This document shows, in pieces, positions 1 to 8,919 of a DNA stretch of 64,000 nucleotides (within the stretch, counting starts at the first letter, position 1; each line of letters begins with the position of its first letter). The DNA is taken from assembly GCA_004556745.1 (NCBI GenBank), contig SFFY01000004.1, forward strand, positions 14,863 through 78,862. Reading direction: 5' to 3'. The translations under genes and the position numbers were made by a program. The stretch comes from Bacteroidales bacterium. Its GTDB lineage: Bacteria > Bacteroidota > Bacteroidia > Bacteroidales > Bacteroidaceae. The notes beneath the pieces were generated by a model. It had not been told where the DNA came from. It did no database searches and worked only from the letters and a program-made list of their open reading frames with translations.

Positions 1-469
1 GGTTGTCGTATTTGAAGAAGCGTTCCGGGTGCTGCACGTAGGGGTGCGTTGTTGCCAGTTCCGTAGTGCCTTTGGTCTTGGCGCGGAACGGGTTGATCCA
101 GGCGTGCAGTTCCATGCCGCGCTTATGACATTCGTCCACCATCCACGCCAGCGGGTCCCAATAGGGTGCGGGCCGTTGTCCCTGCCGCCCCGTGAGGTAG
201 CGGCTCCAAGGCTCGTAGGGCGACTCGTAAAAGGCGTCGGCCTCGCCGCGCACTTGGAAAATCACGGCGTTCACCCCGCACTTTTGCAGGGCGTCGAGCT
301 GCTTGGTGAGATTGTCCTGCATGGCATCGCGCGAAAGCCCTTGGAACTGACCGTTGATAAACTGGATCCACGCGCCCCGGAACTCACGCTTCGGCTGCGG
401 GGAGGTCTGTGCCACGGCGGTGCCGAGTGAGAGCAGCGCACCGATGAAAAGGAGGAAAAAGTGCTTCAT
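1..469 (-). CDS. GHL10-type glycosyl hydrolase-like protein, 3' end cut by window
   Basis: Reading from the ATG at 469 towards the window edge gives 156 residues: a signal peptide (MKHFFLLFIGALLSLGTAVA) followed by REFRGAWIQF, then FQVRGEADAFYESPYEPWS, YLTGRQGQ, DPLAWMVDECHKRG and ELHAWINPFR. These match the opening of the glycosyl hydrolase-like 10 family (DUF187, YddW-like), a TIM-barrel family of exported proteins linked to cell-wall or polysaccharide metabolism. Only the N-terminal part of the barrel is inside the window, so the catalytic centre and C-terminus cannot be judged. The frame stays open to base 1. Substrate unknown. Confidence 0.85.
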   Translation of the reverse strand, partial: MKHFFLLFIGALLSLGTAVAQTSPQPKREFRGAWIQFINGQFQGLSRDAMQDNLTKQLDALQKCGVNAVIFQVRGEADAFYESPYEPWSRYLTGRQGQRPAPYWDPLAWMVDECHKRGMELHAWINPFRAKTKGTTELATTHPYVQHPERFFKYDN

Positions 470-1077
470 CATTGATAATATAGAGGTGGAATTGGCCCTT
501 ATCCTATAAGCAAAGGGCATTTTAAGGCTGTAAAGGTACGCTTTTTTCAGCAAAAGCGCGGAAGCGAGCCGCCGAAAGTTGCAAGCAGGCGCATTTGCGT
601 GTCCTTTTGCCGCGTTTTCGTCCCGATTTTCTGACGGGGAGGGTGGGGCAGAATGCAGGGAGAAAGGAAAAATCTTGTTAATGCCTCGCTACTCACTGCG
701 CAGAGCGTTGAAGGCGCGTTTGCAATCGTTAAGGCGATGCGGCGCGAAGATTTATAGATAATTAAGGAAAGGGAATTTTGCTCCGAGCAAATTTCGATGA
801 AAACAAAGAAAATGTTTGCGATAAAGCACATCGTAAAAATTATAAAGGAGCAAATTTTTACGGGCTTGCTTATAATTTTCACGATCCTATAAGATAATTT
901 TTCCGCTCATATAGGATAGTTTGCCCCAAAAACGCAGAAAGAGGAACAGCCTGCGCTCTTCCTCTTTCTGCTGATGCAAAGATATGATTTTTGGTCGGTC
1001 TTGCCAAAACGCGCCCAGTTGTGCCGCCGGCTGTCAAAGCGCGGGGCGGCACGTTTTACCCTCCATTCGGCCAATGC
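470..1077. other. Gene-free interval, about 600 bp
   Basis: No convincing gene. The A/T-rich part near 865-925 carries CCTATAAGATAATTTTTCC and CATATAGGATAGTTTG, which resemble the flanks of the 21-bp palindrome arrays at 16.7, 33.0 and 49.0 kb, but no array is present here. A short open frame on the minus strand (547-882) lacks coding character. Confidence 0.5.
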
Positions 1078-1614
1078 CTATAAGCCCTGCAATATTCCCT
1101 CTCGGATGAGCCGCTCTACGCCGAGGCGTATGGACGTGAGGCCGAACTCTTCGGGGCGCACCTCCGCAGCGGGCAGCCAGCGCAAGGCGGCAGCGTCGTC
1201 GGCAGCCGCCAAGGCCGTTTCATCGGCAAGGCGGCACAGGAAAAAGGCGTCCGTGGTGTGGACGTCGAAACCCGAGAAACGGTAGACGTTCGTGAGCGAA
1301 AACAGATAGCGCAGCGCGGCCACTTCGCCGCCAGTCTCTTCGCGCACCTCGCGGCGGCAACCCTCTTCGAGCGTTTCGCCGGGGTCGACGAACCCGCCGG
1401 GCAGGTCGAGTGTGCCGCGTGCCGGCTCCAAAGCGCGACGCGCTGTGAGCAATTCGCCCCGGGCGTTGAAAATCACGGCGACCGTAGAGGCAGAAGCGTT
1501 GTGGTAGTAAGTAAAGCCGCAGTCGGCGCAACGCTTGGAGCGCCCGTCGCTAATGGCAAACTGCGCAGACCCGCAGCGCGGGCAAAATTGAAAGAGGGAA
1601 AGCGGGTGGGGCAT
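1078..1614 (-). CDS. NUDIX hydrolase with N-terminal zinc ribbon
   Basis: 178 residues. Hydrolyses a nucleoside diphosphate linked to another moiety; the exact substrate is not readable. The N-terminus has a four-cysteine zinc ribbon (C11, C14, C29, C32; CPRCG and CADCG), as in NudC-like NADH pyrophosphatases. The NUDIX box runs G74 to G95 and fits GX5EX7REUXEEXGU (GGFVDPGETLEEG, then RREVREETG). The protein lacks the extra domain of full-length NudC, so it belongs to the shorter zinc-ribbon NUDIX group common in Bacteroidota. It is monocistronic between two gene-free stretches. Confidence 0.9.
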   Translation of the reverse strand: MPHPLSLFQFCPRCGSAQFAISDGRSKRCADCGFTYYHNASASTVAVIFNARGELLTARRALEPARGTLDLPGGFVDPGETLEEGCRREVREETGGEVAALRYLFSLTNVYRFSGFDVHTTDAFFLCRLADETALAAADDAAALRWLPAAEVRPEEFGLTSIRLGVERLIREGILQGL

Positions 1615-1710
1615 ACTTGTAATATTCTATACGTTGTTGGTCGAATTAGGTGTTAAGCGCCTGGAAGAAAGATCCTTTCAGGTAGTTTGCACAGTCTCTA
1701 TGCGCCCACG

Positions 1711-1801
1711 GCGGGCGTTTTTAATAAGATAGGCTACGGCTCGGCAATTAGAGCAAGCTCTATTGCACTCGCCTTGCACTATCTTTGCAAAACACCCCTA
1801 C
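1711..1801. repeat. Dispersed palindromic element abutting the rmuC stop codon
   Basis: On the minus strand it begins GTAGGGGTGTTTTGCAAAGATAG, continues through GCAAGGCGAGTGCAATAGAG and CCGAGCCGTAGCCTATCTT, and ends in AACGCCCGCC. The AAGATAG and CTATCTT segments form an inverted repeat. It is homologous over its whole length to 31951-32062. The TAG at its start is the rmuC stop codon itself. Confidence 0.8.
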
Positions 1802-2964
1802 TCTTCAATGAGTTCTTTCGGAATTTCCGTGCGCGGCACAAGTCCTTTCTTTTTCCAGCCTTCGAGTTGTGACACGATGTTGCCGCGCCCCGTGGAGAGT
1901 TGCTTCGAGGCCTCTTCGTAGGTGGCGGAAAGTTGGGAAATTCCGTTGCCGATCTTGACAAAATTCTGGGCAAACGTCACGAATTTCTTGTGAATCTTTT
2001 CTGCCGATTCGTAAATCTGGCTCACGTTCTGCTCGCGCAGGCTGCTCTGCCACAGGTTATAAGCCAGTTGCAACGCCATGAGCAGGTTGCCGGGATTGAT
2101 CAGTATGACGTGGCTCTTGTAAGCGTCGACAGGCAAGGCGGGGTCGGCGGAAATGGCGGACATATAGGCGGCTTCCGACGGTACGAACATGAGAACGTAG
2201 CCGATGTTGTGCGCCACCAGTTTGTCGTAACTTTTCGCGCTCAACTCCTTGACGTGGGCGCGGAGGCTGCGCACGTGCTCTTTCAGGCAGGCTGCCTGTT
2301 CCTCCGGCGTCTGCGCCGAGGCGTAGCGCGTGTAGGCTATGAGCGACACCTTCGAGTCGATGACCACCGCCCGCTGCTCGGGCAGATGCACCACGACATC
2401 GGGGATAAACTCGCGCCCCTCGTCGTCGCGCGTGCGGGCTTGCAGCGTGAAATCGCGTCCCGCCGTGAGGCCCGAGGCTTCGAGTATGTTGCGCAGCACG
2501 GCCTCGCCCCAGTTGCCCTGCGCCTTGTTGTTGGCGGTGAGCGCGCGCGCCAGTTCGCCGGCTTCGCGGCTCACGCTGGCTGTGGTGTCCATGAGTGCCT
2601 TGACGTACTTGTCCATCGCGGCGTGTCCGCTGACGAAGCGGTCGCGGAAGTCCTCGATGTCTTTGCCGAGCGGCGCGAGGAGGTCTTCGAGCGTGTGGAG
2701 ATGCGCCTTGCGCAGGGCGGAGCTTTCGTGCTGTATGAGGTCTTCCGCCACGGCGCGAAACTCCGAGCGCAGGGCCGCCGCCTCTGCCTTGCGGTTTTCG
2801 GCGGCGTGGCGGCGCTCGCTTTCGAGCAGGGTGCGCGCCTGCACCTCCGCCTCTTTCAGACGCTGCATTTCGGCAGACGTGCGGCGGATATGAAAAAGCA
2901 GCCCGAGGAGAAATCCGGCTGCTATACTTAGGATAATGATGAATGTCAGCGACAGGGGCGACAT
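1798..2964 (-). CDS. rmuC: DNA recombination protein RmuC homologue
   Basis: 388 residues. An N-terminal membrane anchor (about residues 7-25) is followed by a charged coiled-coil (about 28-95) and the RmuC domain (about 120-370). Visible core motifs are VVIDSKVSLIAYTRYA, VLMFVPSEAAYMSA and NLLMALQLAYNLW. RmuC proteins limit recombination between inverted repeats and have a nuclease-like fold, so the many inverted repeats in this window make it a relevant neighbour, but there is no direct evidence of a link. The stop codon coincides with the GTAGGGG end of a dispersed palindrome (1711-1801). The ATG at 2964 is right at the hydrophobic anchor. Confidence 0.92.
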   Translation of the reverse strand: MSPLSLTFIIILSIAAGFLLGLLFHIRRTSAEMQRLKEAEVQARTLLESERRHAAENRKAEAAALRSEFRAVAEDLIQHESSALRKAHLHTLEDLLAPLGKDIEDFRDRFVSGHAAMDKYVKALMDTTASVSREAGELARALTANNKAQGNWGEAVLRNILEASGLTAGRDFTLQARTRDDEGREFIPDVVVHLPEQRAVVIDSKVSLIAYTRYASAQTPEEQAACLKEHVRSLRAHVKELSAKSYDKLVAHNIGYVLMFVPSEAAYMSAISADPALPVDAYKSHVILINPGNLLMALQLAYNLWQSSLREQNVSQIYESAEKIHKKFVTFAQNFVKIGNGISQLSATYEEASKQLSTGRGNIVSQLEGWKKKGLVPRTEIPKELIEE

Positions 2965-3010
2965 AGTTTTTAATAAAAATAGAAACCTTTTTAGTTCACA
3001 AATTATTTTT

Positions 3011-3320
3011 TTTATTGCCCACGAATTTCACGAATTTACACGAATCGTGTACTGCGTTTTAATGGCGACCTTTTAGGTCGCACTAATCACACGAATGCAA
3101 TTAGTGAATATTCGTGCAAGCGAGTGCAATAGAGCATGCTCATATTGCCGAGCGCAGCCGAAAATATTGAATTTCCGTGCAAGCGAGTGCAATAGAGCTT
3201 GCTCATATTGCCGAGCGCAGCCGAAAATATTGAATTAGTGAAAATTCGTGCGACCGTACAGGTCGCCTTTTAATCATTGAAAAGAGTTCGTGAAAATTCG
3301 TGCAATTCGTGGGCAATAAA
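3011..3320. mobile_element. MITE-like element with 17-bp perfect terminal inverted repeats
   Basis: TTTATTGCCCACGAATT (3011-3027) is the exact reverse complement of AATTCGTGGGCAATAAA (3304-3320). Degenerate TTCACGAATT/ACACGAAT units continue inward on both sides. Paired hairpins GCGACC...GGTCGC lie near 3065-3080 and 3249-3265. There is no coding sequence. The core is a tandem duplication (3113-3238). It occupies most of the rmuC-hisS gap. No clear target-site duplication was seen. Confidence 0.65.
3113..3238. repeat. 63-bp tandem duplication of a dispersed intergenic repeat
   Basis: Two 63-bp copies (3113-3175, 3176-3238), nearly identical. Each holds GCAAGCGAGTGCAATAGAGC and CATATTGCCGAGCGCAGCC. 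The same core recurs at 1731-1780, 31965-32020 and, degenerate, near 42085-42147. Confidence 0.85.
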
Positions 3321-3362
3321 TTCCGTGGGCAAAAATAAATTAATTCGAGGACGAGAAATATT

Positions 3363-4724
3363 TTACCCCTCGATAATGGCGAGTGCTTCCTCAATCGAGA
3401 GCTGCTGCTGCTCGCCCGTCTCCATGTTTTTCAGAGTAAGGCGGTTTTCGGCCAGTTCGCTCTCGCCCACCAAGGCCACAAACGGAATGTGCTGCGCGTT
3501 GGCATAGGCCATCTGCTTCTTCATCTTCACCGTGTCGGGGTAAACCTCGGTGGAAACGCCCTTTTTGCGGGCCGCGGCGGCATATTCGAGGCAACGGGCC
3601 GCTTCGCGCTCGCCGAAATTGATGAAGAGCAGGCGCACGCTGCCGGCAGTGTCGGAAGGATAAAGGTCGAGGCCATTGAGCACATCGTAGATGCGGTCTG
3701 CGCCGAAGGAGATACCCACGCCGCTAAGGCCCGGCATGCCGAAGATACCCGTGAGGTTGTCGTAGCGGCCGCCGCCCGTGATGCTGCCGATGGCGTAGTC
3801 GAGGGCTTTCACCTCGAAAATGCAACCCGTGTAGTAGTTTAGGCCGCGGGCGAGCGTGAGGTCGAGCTCAATCTCGTTGCGCAGCGAGCCGGCGGCGGCG
3901 AGCGTGTCGAGCACGAAAGCCACCTCGTCGCAGCCTTTCAGGCCCGTTTCGCTGGCGGCCAGCACCTCGCGCATCGTTGCCACCTTCTCGGCGTTGCTGC
4001 CTTTGAGGCCGATGATGGGTTGCAGCGTCTGCACTTGCTCGGCGTTGAGCCCGGCGGCGAGGAGTTCCTCGTTCACCTTCTCGAGGCCTATCTTGTCGAG
4101 CTTGTCGATGGCTACGGTGATGTCGATAATCTTGTCGGCTGCGCCGATGATTTCAGCAATTCCCGTGAGAATCTTGCGGTTGTTAATTTTGATGCTGACG
4201 CGGATGCCGAAGCGCGAGAATACCTCGTCGATGATTTGCATCAGTTCCACCTCATTGAGCAGAGAGTCCGAGCCTACTATATCGGCGTCGCACTGATAAA
4301 ACTCGCGGTAGCGCCCTTTCTGCGGGCGGTCGGCACGCCAAACGGGCTGGATTTGATAGCGCTTGAAGGGCATCTGCAATTCCTCGCGGTGCTGCACCAC
4401 GTAGCGGGCGAAGGGCACGGTGAGGTCGTAGCGCAGGCCTTTCTCGCAGAAGCGCGAGGCGAGGGCCGCCGCGCTCTTTTCGGCGTAGTCGTCGGTGGAA
4501 ACAGCGTTTTTGAAGTCGCCCGAGTTCAAAATCTTAAATAAGAGTTTGTCTCCTTCCTCTCCGTATTTGCCCATAAGGGTGGAGAGATTTTCAGTGGCGG
4601 GCGTTTCTATCTGCCGAAAGCCGTAGAGGGCATATACCTTACGGATAGTTTCAAAAATATAGTTGCGGCGCGCCATTTCAACGGGGCCGAAGTCGCGCGT
4701 GCCTTTGGGAATGGAGGGTTTCAT
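3363..4724 (-). CDS. hisS: Histidine--tRNA ligase
   Basis: 453 residues. A cytoplasmic class II aminoacyl-tRNA synthetase that charges tRNA-His. It begins [14 protein letters not shown]. Motif 2 appears as [16 protein letters not shown]. The two histidyl-specific signatures are visible ([15 protein letters not shown], and the [10 protein letters not shown] glycine-rich strand of motif 3). The C-terminal anticodon-binding domain (about 355-450) ends in [14 protein letters not shown]. Length and order are those of the bacterial enzyme. It lies 50 bp downstream of the EEP-nuclease gene on the same strand, with a palindromic repeat between them, so co-transcription is uncertain. Confidence 0.98.
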   Translation of the reverse strand: MKPSIPKGTRDFGPVEMARRNYIFETIRKVYALYGFRQIETPATENLSTLMGKYGEEGDKLLFKILNSGDFKNAVSTDDYAEKSAAALASRFCEKGLRYDLTVPFARYVVQHREELQMPFKRYQIQPVWRADRPQKGRYREFYQCDADIVGSDSLLNEVELMQIIDEVFSRFGIRVSIKINNRKILTGIAEIIGAADKIIDITVAIDKLDKIGLEKVNEELLAAGLNAEQVQTLQPIIGLKGSNAEKVATMREVLAASETGLKGCDEVAFVLDTLAAAGSLRNEIELDLTLARGLNYYTGCIFEVKALDYAIGSITGGGRYDNLTGIFGMPGLSGVGISFGADRIYDVLNGLDLYPSDTAGSVRLLFINFGEREAARCLEYAAAARKKGVSTEVYPDTVKMKKQMAYANAQHIPFVALVGESELAENRLTLKNMETGEQQQLSIEEALAIIEG

Positions 4725-4735
4725 GCTTGGGGTAA

Positions 4736-4761
4736 GTAGGGGCGTTTTGCAACACGCCCGG
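4736..4761. repeat. Single copy of the GTAGGGGCGTTTTGC palindrome
   Basis: GTAGGGGCGTTTTGCAACAC followed by GCCCGG; an imperfect palindrome of the family described at 30304-30396. It sits between the EEP gene and hisS, 12 bp upstream of the hisS start. Confidence 0.8.
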
Positions 4762-4774
4762 TTAATGAATGATT

Positions 4775-5905
4775 TTATTTGCTAACTTCTTTCACAAGAT
4801 AAATATACGTGGGCAGGTGGTCGGAATAGCCGTTGAGCCATGCGCCGCCGGCGTGCGTGCGGAGCGTGTTGCCCTTGTAGCGTCCTTCCTGCTGGAAAAG
4901 ATAGTCGCGCATGAAGACCTCGTTCTTATAGAACTTCAAAGTCTTGCGGTCGCTGCCGAGCAGATTGCCGCTAAACACGATTTGGTCGAACAGGTTCCAC
5001 TTGCCGTCGTAGAGCAGCGTGCCCTGGCCCACCTTGTAAAGCATGTCCCACCAAGGATTAAACAGGTCGTTGTCCGCCTTGATGTCCTGCTTCTTGTGCT
5101 TGCACTGCAAAGAGCGCGTCATGCTCTTGTTGGCGGGGTCGTCGTTCATGTCGCCCATGATAACCACCTTTGCGCCTGGGTCTTGCTGCATCAGCGCCTC
5201 TTTGAGGGCATAGACCTGCTCGCCGGCGCGCTCGCGGGCTTCGCTGCCTGCCGCGCGCGAGGGCCAGTGATTGACGATAAAATGGAATTTCTCGCCGGCC
5301 AGTTTGCCGCTCATCACGAGAAAGCCGCGCGTGATGTGCGTGGTGTCGCCTTTAAGCTCGGTGTAGGCATGCACCTGCTTGTTTTCGTCCACATAGAAAC
5401 CGAGGTCGACGTCCGGCTGATTTTTGTCCTTATAATAATATGGTACGAGCATCGAGCTTTCGAGCGTGAAGAGGCGGGGGTTGTAGAAGAAAGCGCATTC
5501 CACGCCGCGGCGGTCGGGCCCGTCGTAGTGTACGATTTGCCAGCCGCGCTTTTGAAGTGCCGGCTGTTTCAGGAGGTCTTCGAGCACGTTGCGGTTTTCG
5601 ATTTCCGACACTCCGATGACCGCCGGGCCGGCAGGAAGCTTGTCGGTGCAGAGTTCCGAGAGCACGCGCGACATGTTGCGGAGCTTTGCCTCGTACTTCA
5701 TCTTGCCCCATTTGTTGCGCCCGTCGGGAAGAAATTCATAATCGTTCTTGCCGGCATCGTGCAGCGTGTCGAACAGATTTTCAAGGTTGTAGAATGCCAC
5801 GCCATAGAGCGCGTAACGCTTCTCGCCCTGCTGCGGAGCGGTGAACGAAGACAAAACCGCCGCCGAAAGGAGCAAGAATAAAAAGGAAAAAACAGTCTTT
5901 TTCAT
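4775..5905 (-). CDS. Secreted endonuclease/exonuclease/phosphatase (EEP) family protein
   Basis: 376 residues with a signal peptide ([20 protein letters not shown]). EEP-superfamily enzymes are Mg-dependent phosphodiesterases acting on nucleic acids, phosphoinositides or sphingolipids. Fold motifs in order: FYNLENLFD (strand 1 with the Asn), [17 protein letters not shown] (metal-binding Glu), VNHWPSR (catalytic His), IMGDMNDDP (Asp/Asn pair) and the terminal SDHLP. All metal and catalytic positions are present. It is divergent from the TonB receptor gene starting at 6229, sharing a 320-bp upstream region. That pairing, together with the endonuclease at 12133, suggests extracellular nucleic-acid breakdown. 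Substrate is inferred, not shown. Confidence 0.87.
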   Translation of the reverse strand: MKKTVFSFLFLLLSAAVLSSFTAPQQGEKRYALYGVAFYNLENLFDTLHDAGKNDYEFLPDGRNKWGKMKYEAKLRNMSRVLSELCTDKLPAGPAVIGVSEIENRNVLEDLLKQPALQKRGWQIVHYDGPDRRGVECAFFYNPRLFTLESSMLVPYYYKDKNQPDVDLGFYVDENKQVHAYTELKGDTTHITRGFLVMSGKLAGEKFHFIVNHWPSRAAGSEARERAGEQVYALKEALMQQDPGAKVVIMGDMNDDPANKSMTRSLQCKHKKQDIKADNDLFNPWWDMLYKVGQGTLLYDGKWNLFDQIVFSGNLLGSDRKTLKFYKNEVFMRDYLFQQEGRYKGNTLRTHAGGAWLNGYSDHLPTYIYLVKEVSK

Positions 5906-6228
5906 ATCAAGGTAAAATCAGATGGCAAGGAGGGAGAAAGTACGGCGGGGGAAAAAGGAAAAACCGCACTTTCTGCTATTTGAGTGGCAAATTTCCAAAA
6001 AAAATCTGACAATAAAGGCGATTTTCTGCCTTAAAATGGCAATTTAATAAATTTGTAAAAGAGCGGACAAGAAATTTGTACTACCTTTGCACAGTTTCAC
6101 AGCAGAAAGTTACGGAAAACTGCTGAAACGATACTATGAAAAGAGTGAAACGGACCGCCATTTCGTTAGCTCGCAAATCTGCATACTCAACAAATTTAAA
6201 TATCAAATCATTCCACAAACCAACTTTT

Positions 6229-8904
6229 ATGAATAAAGGTCTAAAACTTGTGGCAGCGGCGTGGTGCTTTCTCGGAACGGCCTACGCGCAGCAGCCAAAC
6301 GACAGCCTTTATGTAGCCGGCGACAACGCAGACTTTACGTTTACAGAGTCGCAACTGGACGAGGACAACGATGCCCCGCAAACGGTGTCGTCAATCTCCT
6401 CGGAGCAAAACGATGCCTACCTTTCGGAGGTGGGCTATCGCTTCTCGGCTATGCGTTTCAGGACGCGCGCCTATGACAACCAGTACAACAGCGTCTACAT
6501 GAACGGCCTGAGGCTGAACGACTCCGAACTCGGACGCTTCAGCTACAGCATGATCGGCGGTATGAACGACGGCACGCGCAATAAAGAGGGCGTGACGGGA
6601 TTCAACTACAACATGTTCGGCACCACCGGCATCGGCGGGGCGCAAAACATCAACACCCGCGCCTCGGCATTCGCACAGGGCAACAAAATCGCCCTATCGG
6701 GCTGCAACCGCAACTATGTGGCGCGCGGCATGTATACTTACGCTACCGGCCTCCTGCCCTCCGGCTGGGCTTTTGCCGGGACAGTGGGCTACCGCTGGTC
6801 GAAGGAGGGCGTGATTGAAGGCACGTTCTACAACTCGTTCAGTTATCTGCTTTCTGCCGAAAAGCGTTGGAACGACCACGCCCTTTCGCTCGTTACTTTC
6901 GGTTCGCCGACGGAGCGCGCGCAGCAGGGAGCTTCTACCGAGGAAGCCTATTGGCTCGCCAACTCCCACTATTACAATCCCAACTGGGGTTATCAGGGCG
7001 GCGAGAAGCGCAATGCCCGCGTGGTGCACGACTATGAGCCGACGGCCATCCTTACTTGGGACTGGAAGATTAACGATGATATGAAACTCTCCACTTCGGC
7101 CGGCTTCAAGTATTCTATGTATAGCACCTCCGCGCTCGGTTGGAACGGCAACGCTTACGACCCGCGCCCCGACTATTACAAGAATCTGCCCTCTAGCACC
7201 TTTAATGTTTACGACACTGACGGGCAGAACAATCCCAATTACCTTAACGAAAATCCTTGGTTCCTGGAAGAATACAATTCCCTTTATAATTATTGGACTT
7301 CCGACAAGGCCAACCGTCAGATTAACTGGGATCGCATGTATCTCGTCAATCAGGAACATGCTGCCACGGGCGGCGATGCGCTCTATTACGTGGAACGCCG
7401 CCACAACGACCAAATGGTGTTTGCCTTCAACTCGGCTTTCAATCACGCCGTCAATGAGCACAGCAAGTATGCCGTAGGCATTCAGCTCAACTCTACCAAA
7501 GGCATGCACTACAAAACGATGGACGACCTGCTCGGCGCTTTGCGCTACACCGACATCGATAAGTTCGCCGCACGCGACTACGGCGAAGGCAGCATTATGG
7601 CGCAGAACGACCTGAACAACCCCAACCGCCAAATCGGCGTGGGCGACAAGTTCGGATACAACTATAATATATATGTCAACCAAGCCCGCGCCTGGATGCA
7701 GTACCGCTACAACTACGGCGGCCTCACCTTCAACCTCGGCGCACACATCGACGGTACGCAGATGGAGCGCGAGGGTCTGATGCGCAACGGCCGCGCAGCC
7801 GACAATTCCTTTGGCAAGAGCGGCAAGGCAAGCTTCCTCGGCGGCGGCGGAAAGTTTGCGCTTAACTATCGCGTGGGTGCTGGCAACGACATCTTCGCGG
7901 GCATGAGCGCAGAGAGCAACGCCCCCTTGGCACGCAACAGCTTCGTTGCGCCGCGCATGCAGAACAACTTCGTGGACAACCTCACCAACGAGCAGGTCTT
8001 CGGCGGCGAATTGGGCTGGAAGTTCCGCTTCGGTCCTGTGTCGGGTATCGTGAAGGGCTACTACACGCGCTTTAACAACGGCGTGGAGCAAACGGCTTTC
8101 TACAACGATGCTGAAGAACGCTTCACCTATCTTACTATGACGGGCGTTGACCGCGAGCACTACGGCGTTGAGGCTTCTATCAACTGGCAGGTAACGAGCA
8201 AACTCTCTTTCAACCTTATGGGAACGTATGGCGAAGCCAAATACGTGAACAATCCTTTGGCGCAGCTCGCTTACGAAGGCATGGACGCCGCTACTATTCA
8301 GGATTTGAACCTTTGGGCAAATCCTGTGACGGGCGCCAATATGCCGCTGCGCGTCATTGCCGAGGGTATGCGTGTGAGCGGCACTCCGCTCACGGCTGTA
8401 AGCCTTGCCGCAAATTATAACACCAACGGCTGGTTCTTTGAACTCGCCCTCAATTACTACGACCGCGTTTACGTGGGCTTCTCGCAGTACAACCGCCTCT
8501 CGAACGTGCTGAGCGCATACAAGCCCAACGGCGTGGACGCAAACGGCAACGATACTTATTTGCCCACCAAGCAGGAACTCGAAACCAACGGCGGTATCCT
8601 CTTCGACGAAAGCGGCAACTTTGTGAAGGCCTACTCGCCCGAGCAGGAGAAGTTCGACGGCGGCTTTATGCTCGACGCTTCTATCGGCAAGTTCATACGC
8701 TTGAAGAAAGGCAAGAGCATCAGCATCAACCTTTCCTTGCAGAACATCACGAACAACCGTAACCTCCGCACCGGCGGCTACGAGCAAAACCGTGGCGACT
8801 ACTATAACACTGGCGAAAAGCGTGCTTACGTGTTCTCGAAGAACTCTAAGTATTATTACGCCAACGCCATCAACGGTTTCCTCAATATCGGCTTCAAGTT
8901 CTAA
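6229..8904 (+). CDS. TonB-dependent outer-membrane receptor
   Basis: 891 residues from the chosen ATG. The frame opens earlier (6136), but the signal peptide MNKGLKLVAAAWCFLGTAYA starts at 6229, so that start is preferred. The plug follows directly (about 25-170; VSSISSEQNDAYLSEVGYRF, YMNGLRLNDSE), with no carboxypeptidase-like N-terminal extension. The rest is Tyr/Asn-rich beta-strand sequence typical of a 22-strand barrel, ending in aromatic LNIGFKF. There is no SusD partner, so this is not a standard glycan locus. The next two genes follow by 15-18 bp and encode lipoproteins, suggesting a transporter with accessory surface proteins. A TACCTTTG -7 element lies at 6082-6089. Confidence 0.88.
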   Translation: MNKGLKLVAAAWCFLGTAYAQQPNDSLYVAGDNADFTFTESQLDEDNDAPQTVSSISSEQNDAYLSEVGYRFSAMRFRTRAYDNQYNSVYMNGLRLNDSELGRFSYSMIGGMNDGTRNKEGVTGFNYNMFGTTGIGGAQNINTRASAFAQGNKIALSGCNRNYVARGMYTYATGLLPSGWAFAGTVGYRWSKEGVIEGTFYNSFSYLLSAEKRWNDHALSLVTFGSPTERAQQGASTEEAYWLANSHYYNPNWGYQGGEKRNARVVHDYEPTAILTWDWKINDDMKLSTSAGFKYSMYSTSALGWNGNAYDPRPDYYKNLPSSTFNVYDTDGQNNPNYLNENPWFLEEYNSLYNYWTSDKANRQINWDRMYLVNQEHAATGGDALYYVERRHNDQMVFAFNSAFNHAVNEHSKYAVGIQLNSTKGMHYKTMDDLLGALRYTDIDKFAARDYGEGSIMAQNDLNNPNRQIGVGDKFGYNYNIYVNQARAWMQYRYNYGGLTFNLGAHIDGTQMEREGLMRNGRAADNSFGKSGKASFLGGGGKFALNYRVGAGNDIFAGMSAESNAPLARNSFVAPRMQNNFVDNLTNEQVFGGELGWKFRFGPVSGIVKGYYTRFNNGVEQTAFYNDAEERFTYLTMTGVDREHYGVEASINWQVTSKLSFNLMGTYGEAKYVNNPLAQLAYEGMDAATIQDLNLWANPVTGANMPLRVIAEGMRVSGTPLTAVSLAANYNTNGWFFELALNYYDRVYVGFSQYNRLSNVLSAYKPNGVDANGNDTYLPTKQELETNGGILFDESGNFVKAYSPEQEKFDGGFMLDASIGKFIRLKKGKSISINLSLQNITNNRNLRTGGYEQNRGDYYNTGEKRAYVFSKNSKYYYANAINGFLNIGFKF

Positions 8905-8919
8905 TACATATATATAAAT

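Noticed and set aside
547..882. 111-codon minus-strand frame in the first gap
   Set aside because: AT-rich, with Ile/Phe-rich then Arg-rich composition and no start context or family; overlaps an AT-rich repeat-flank-like region.
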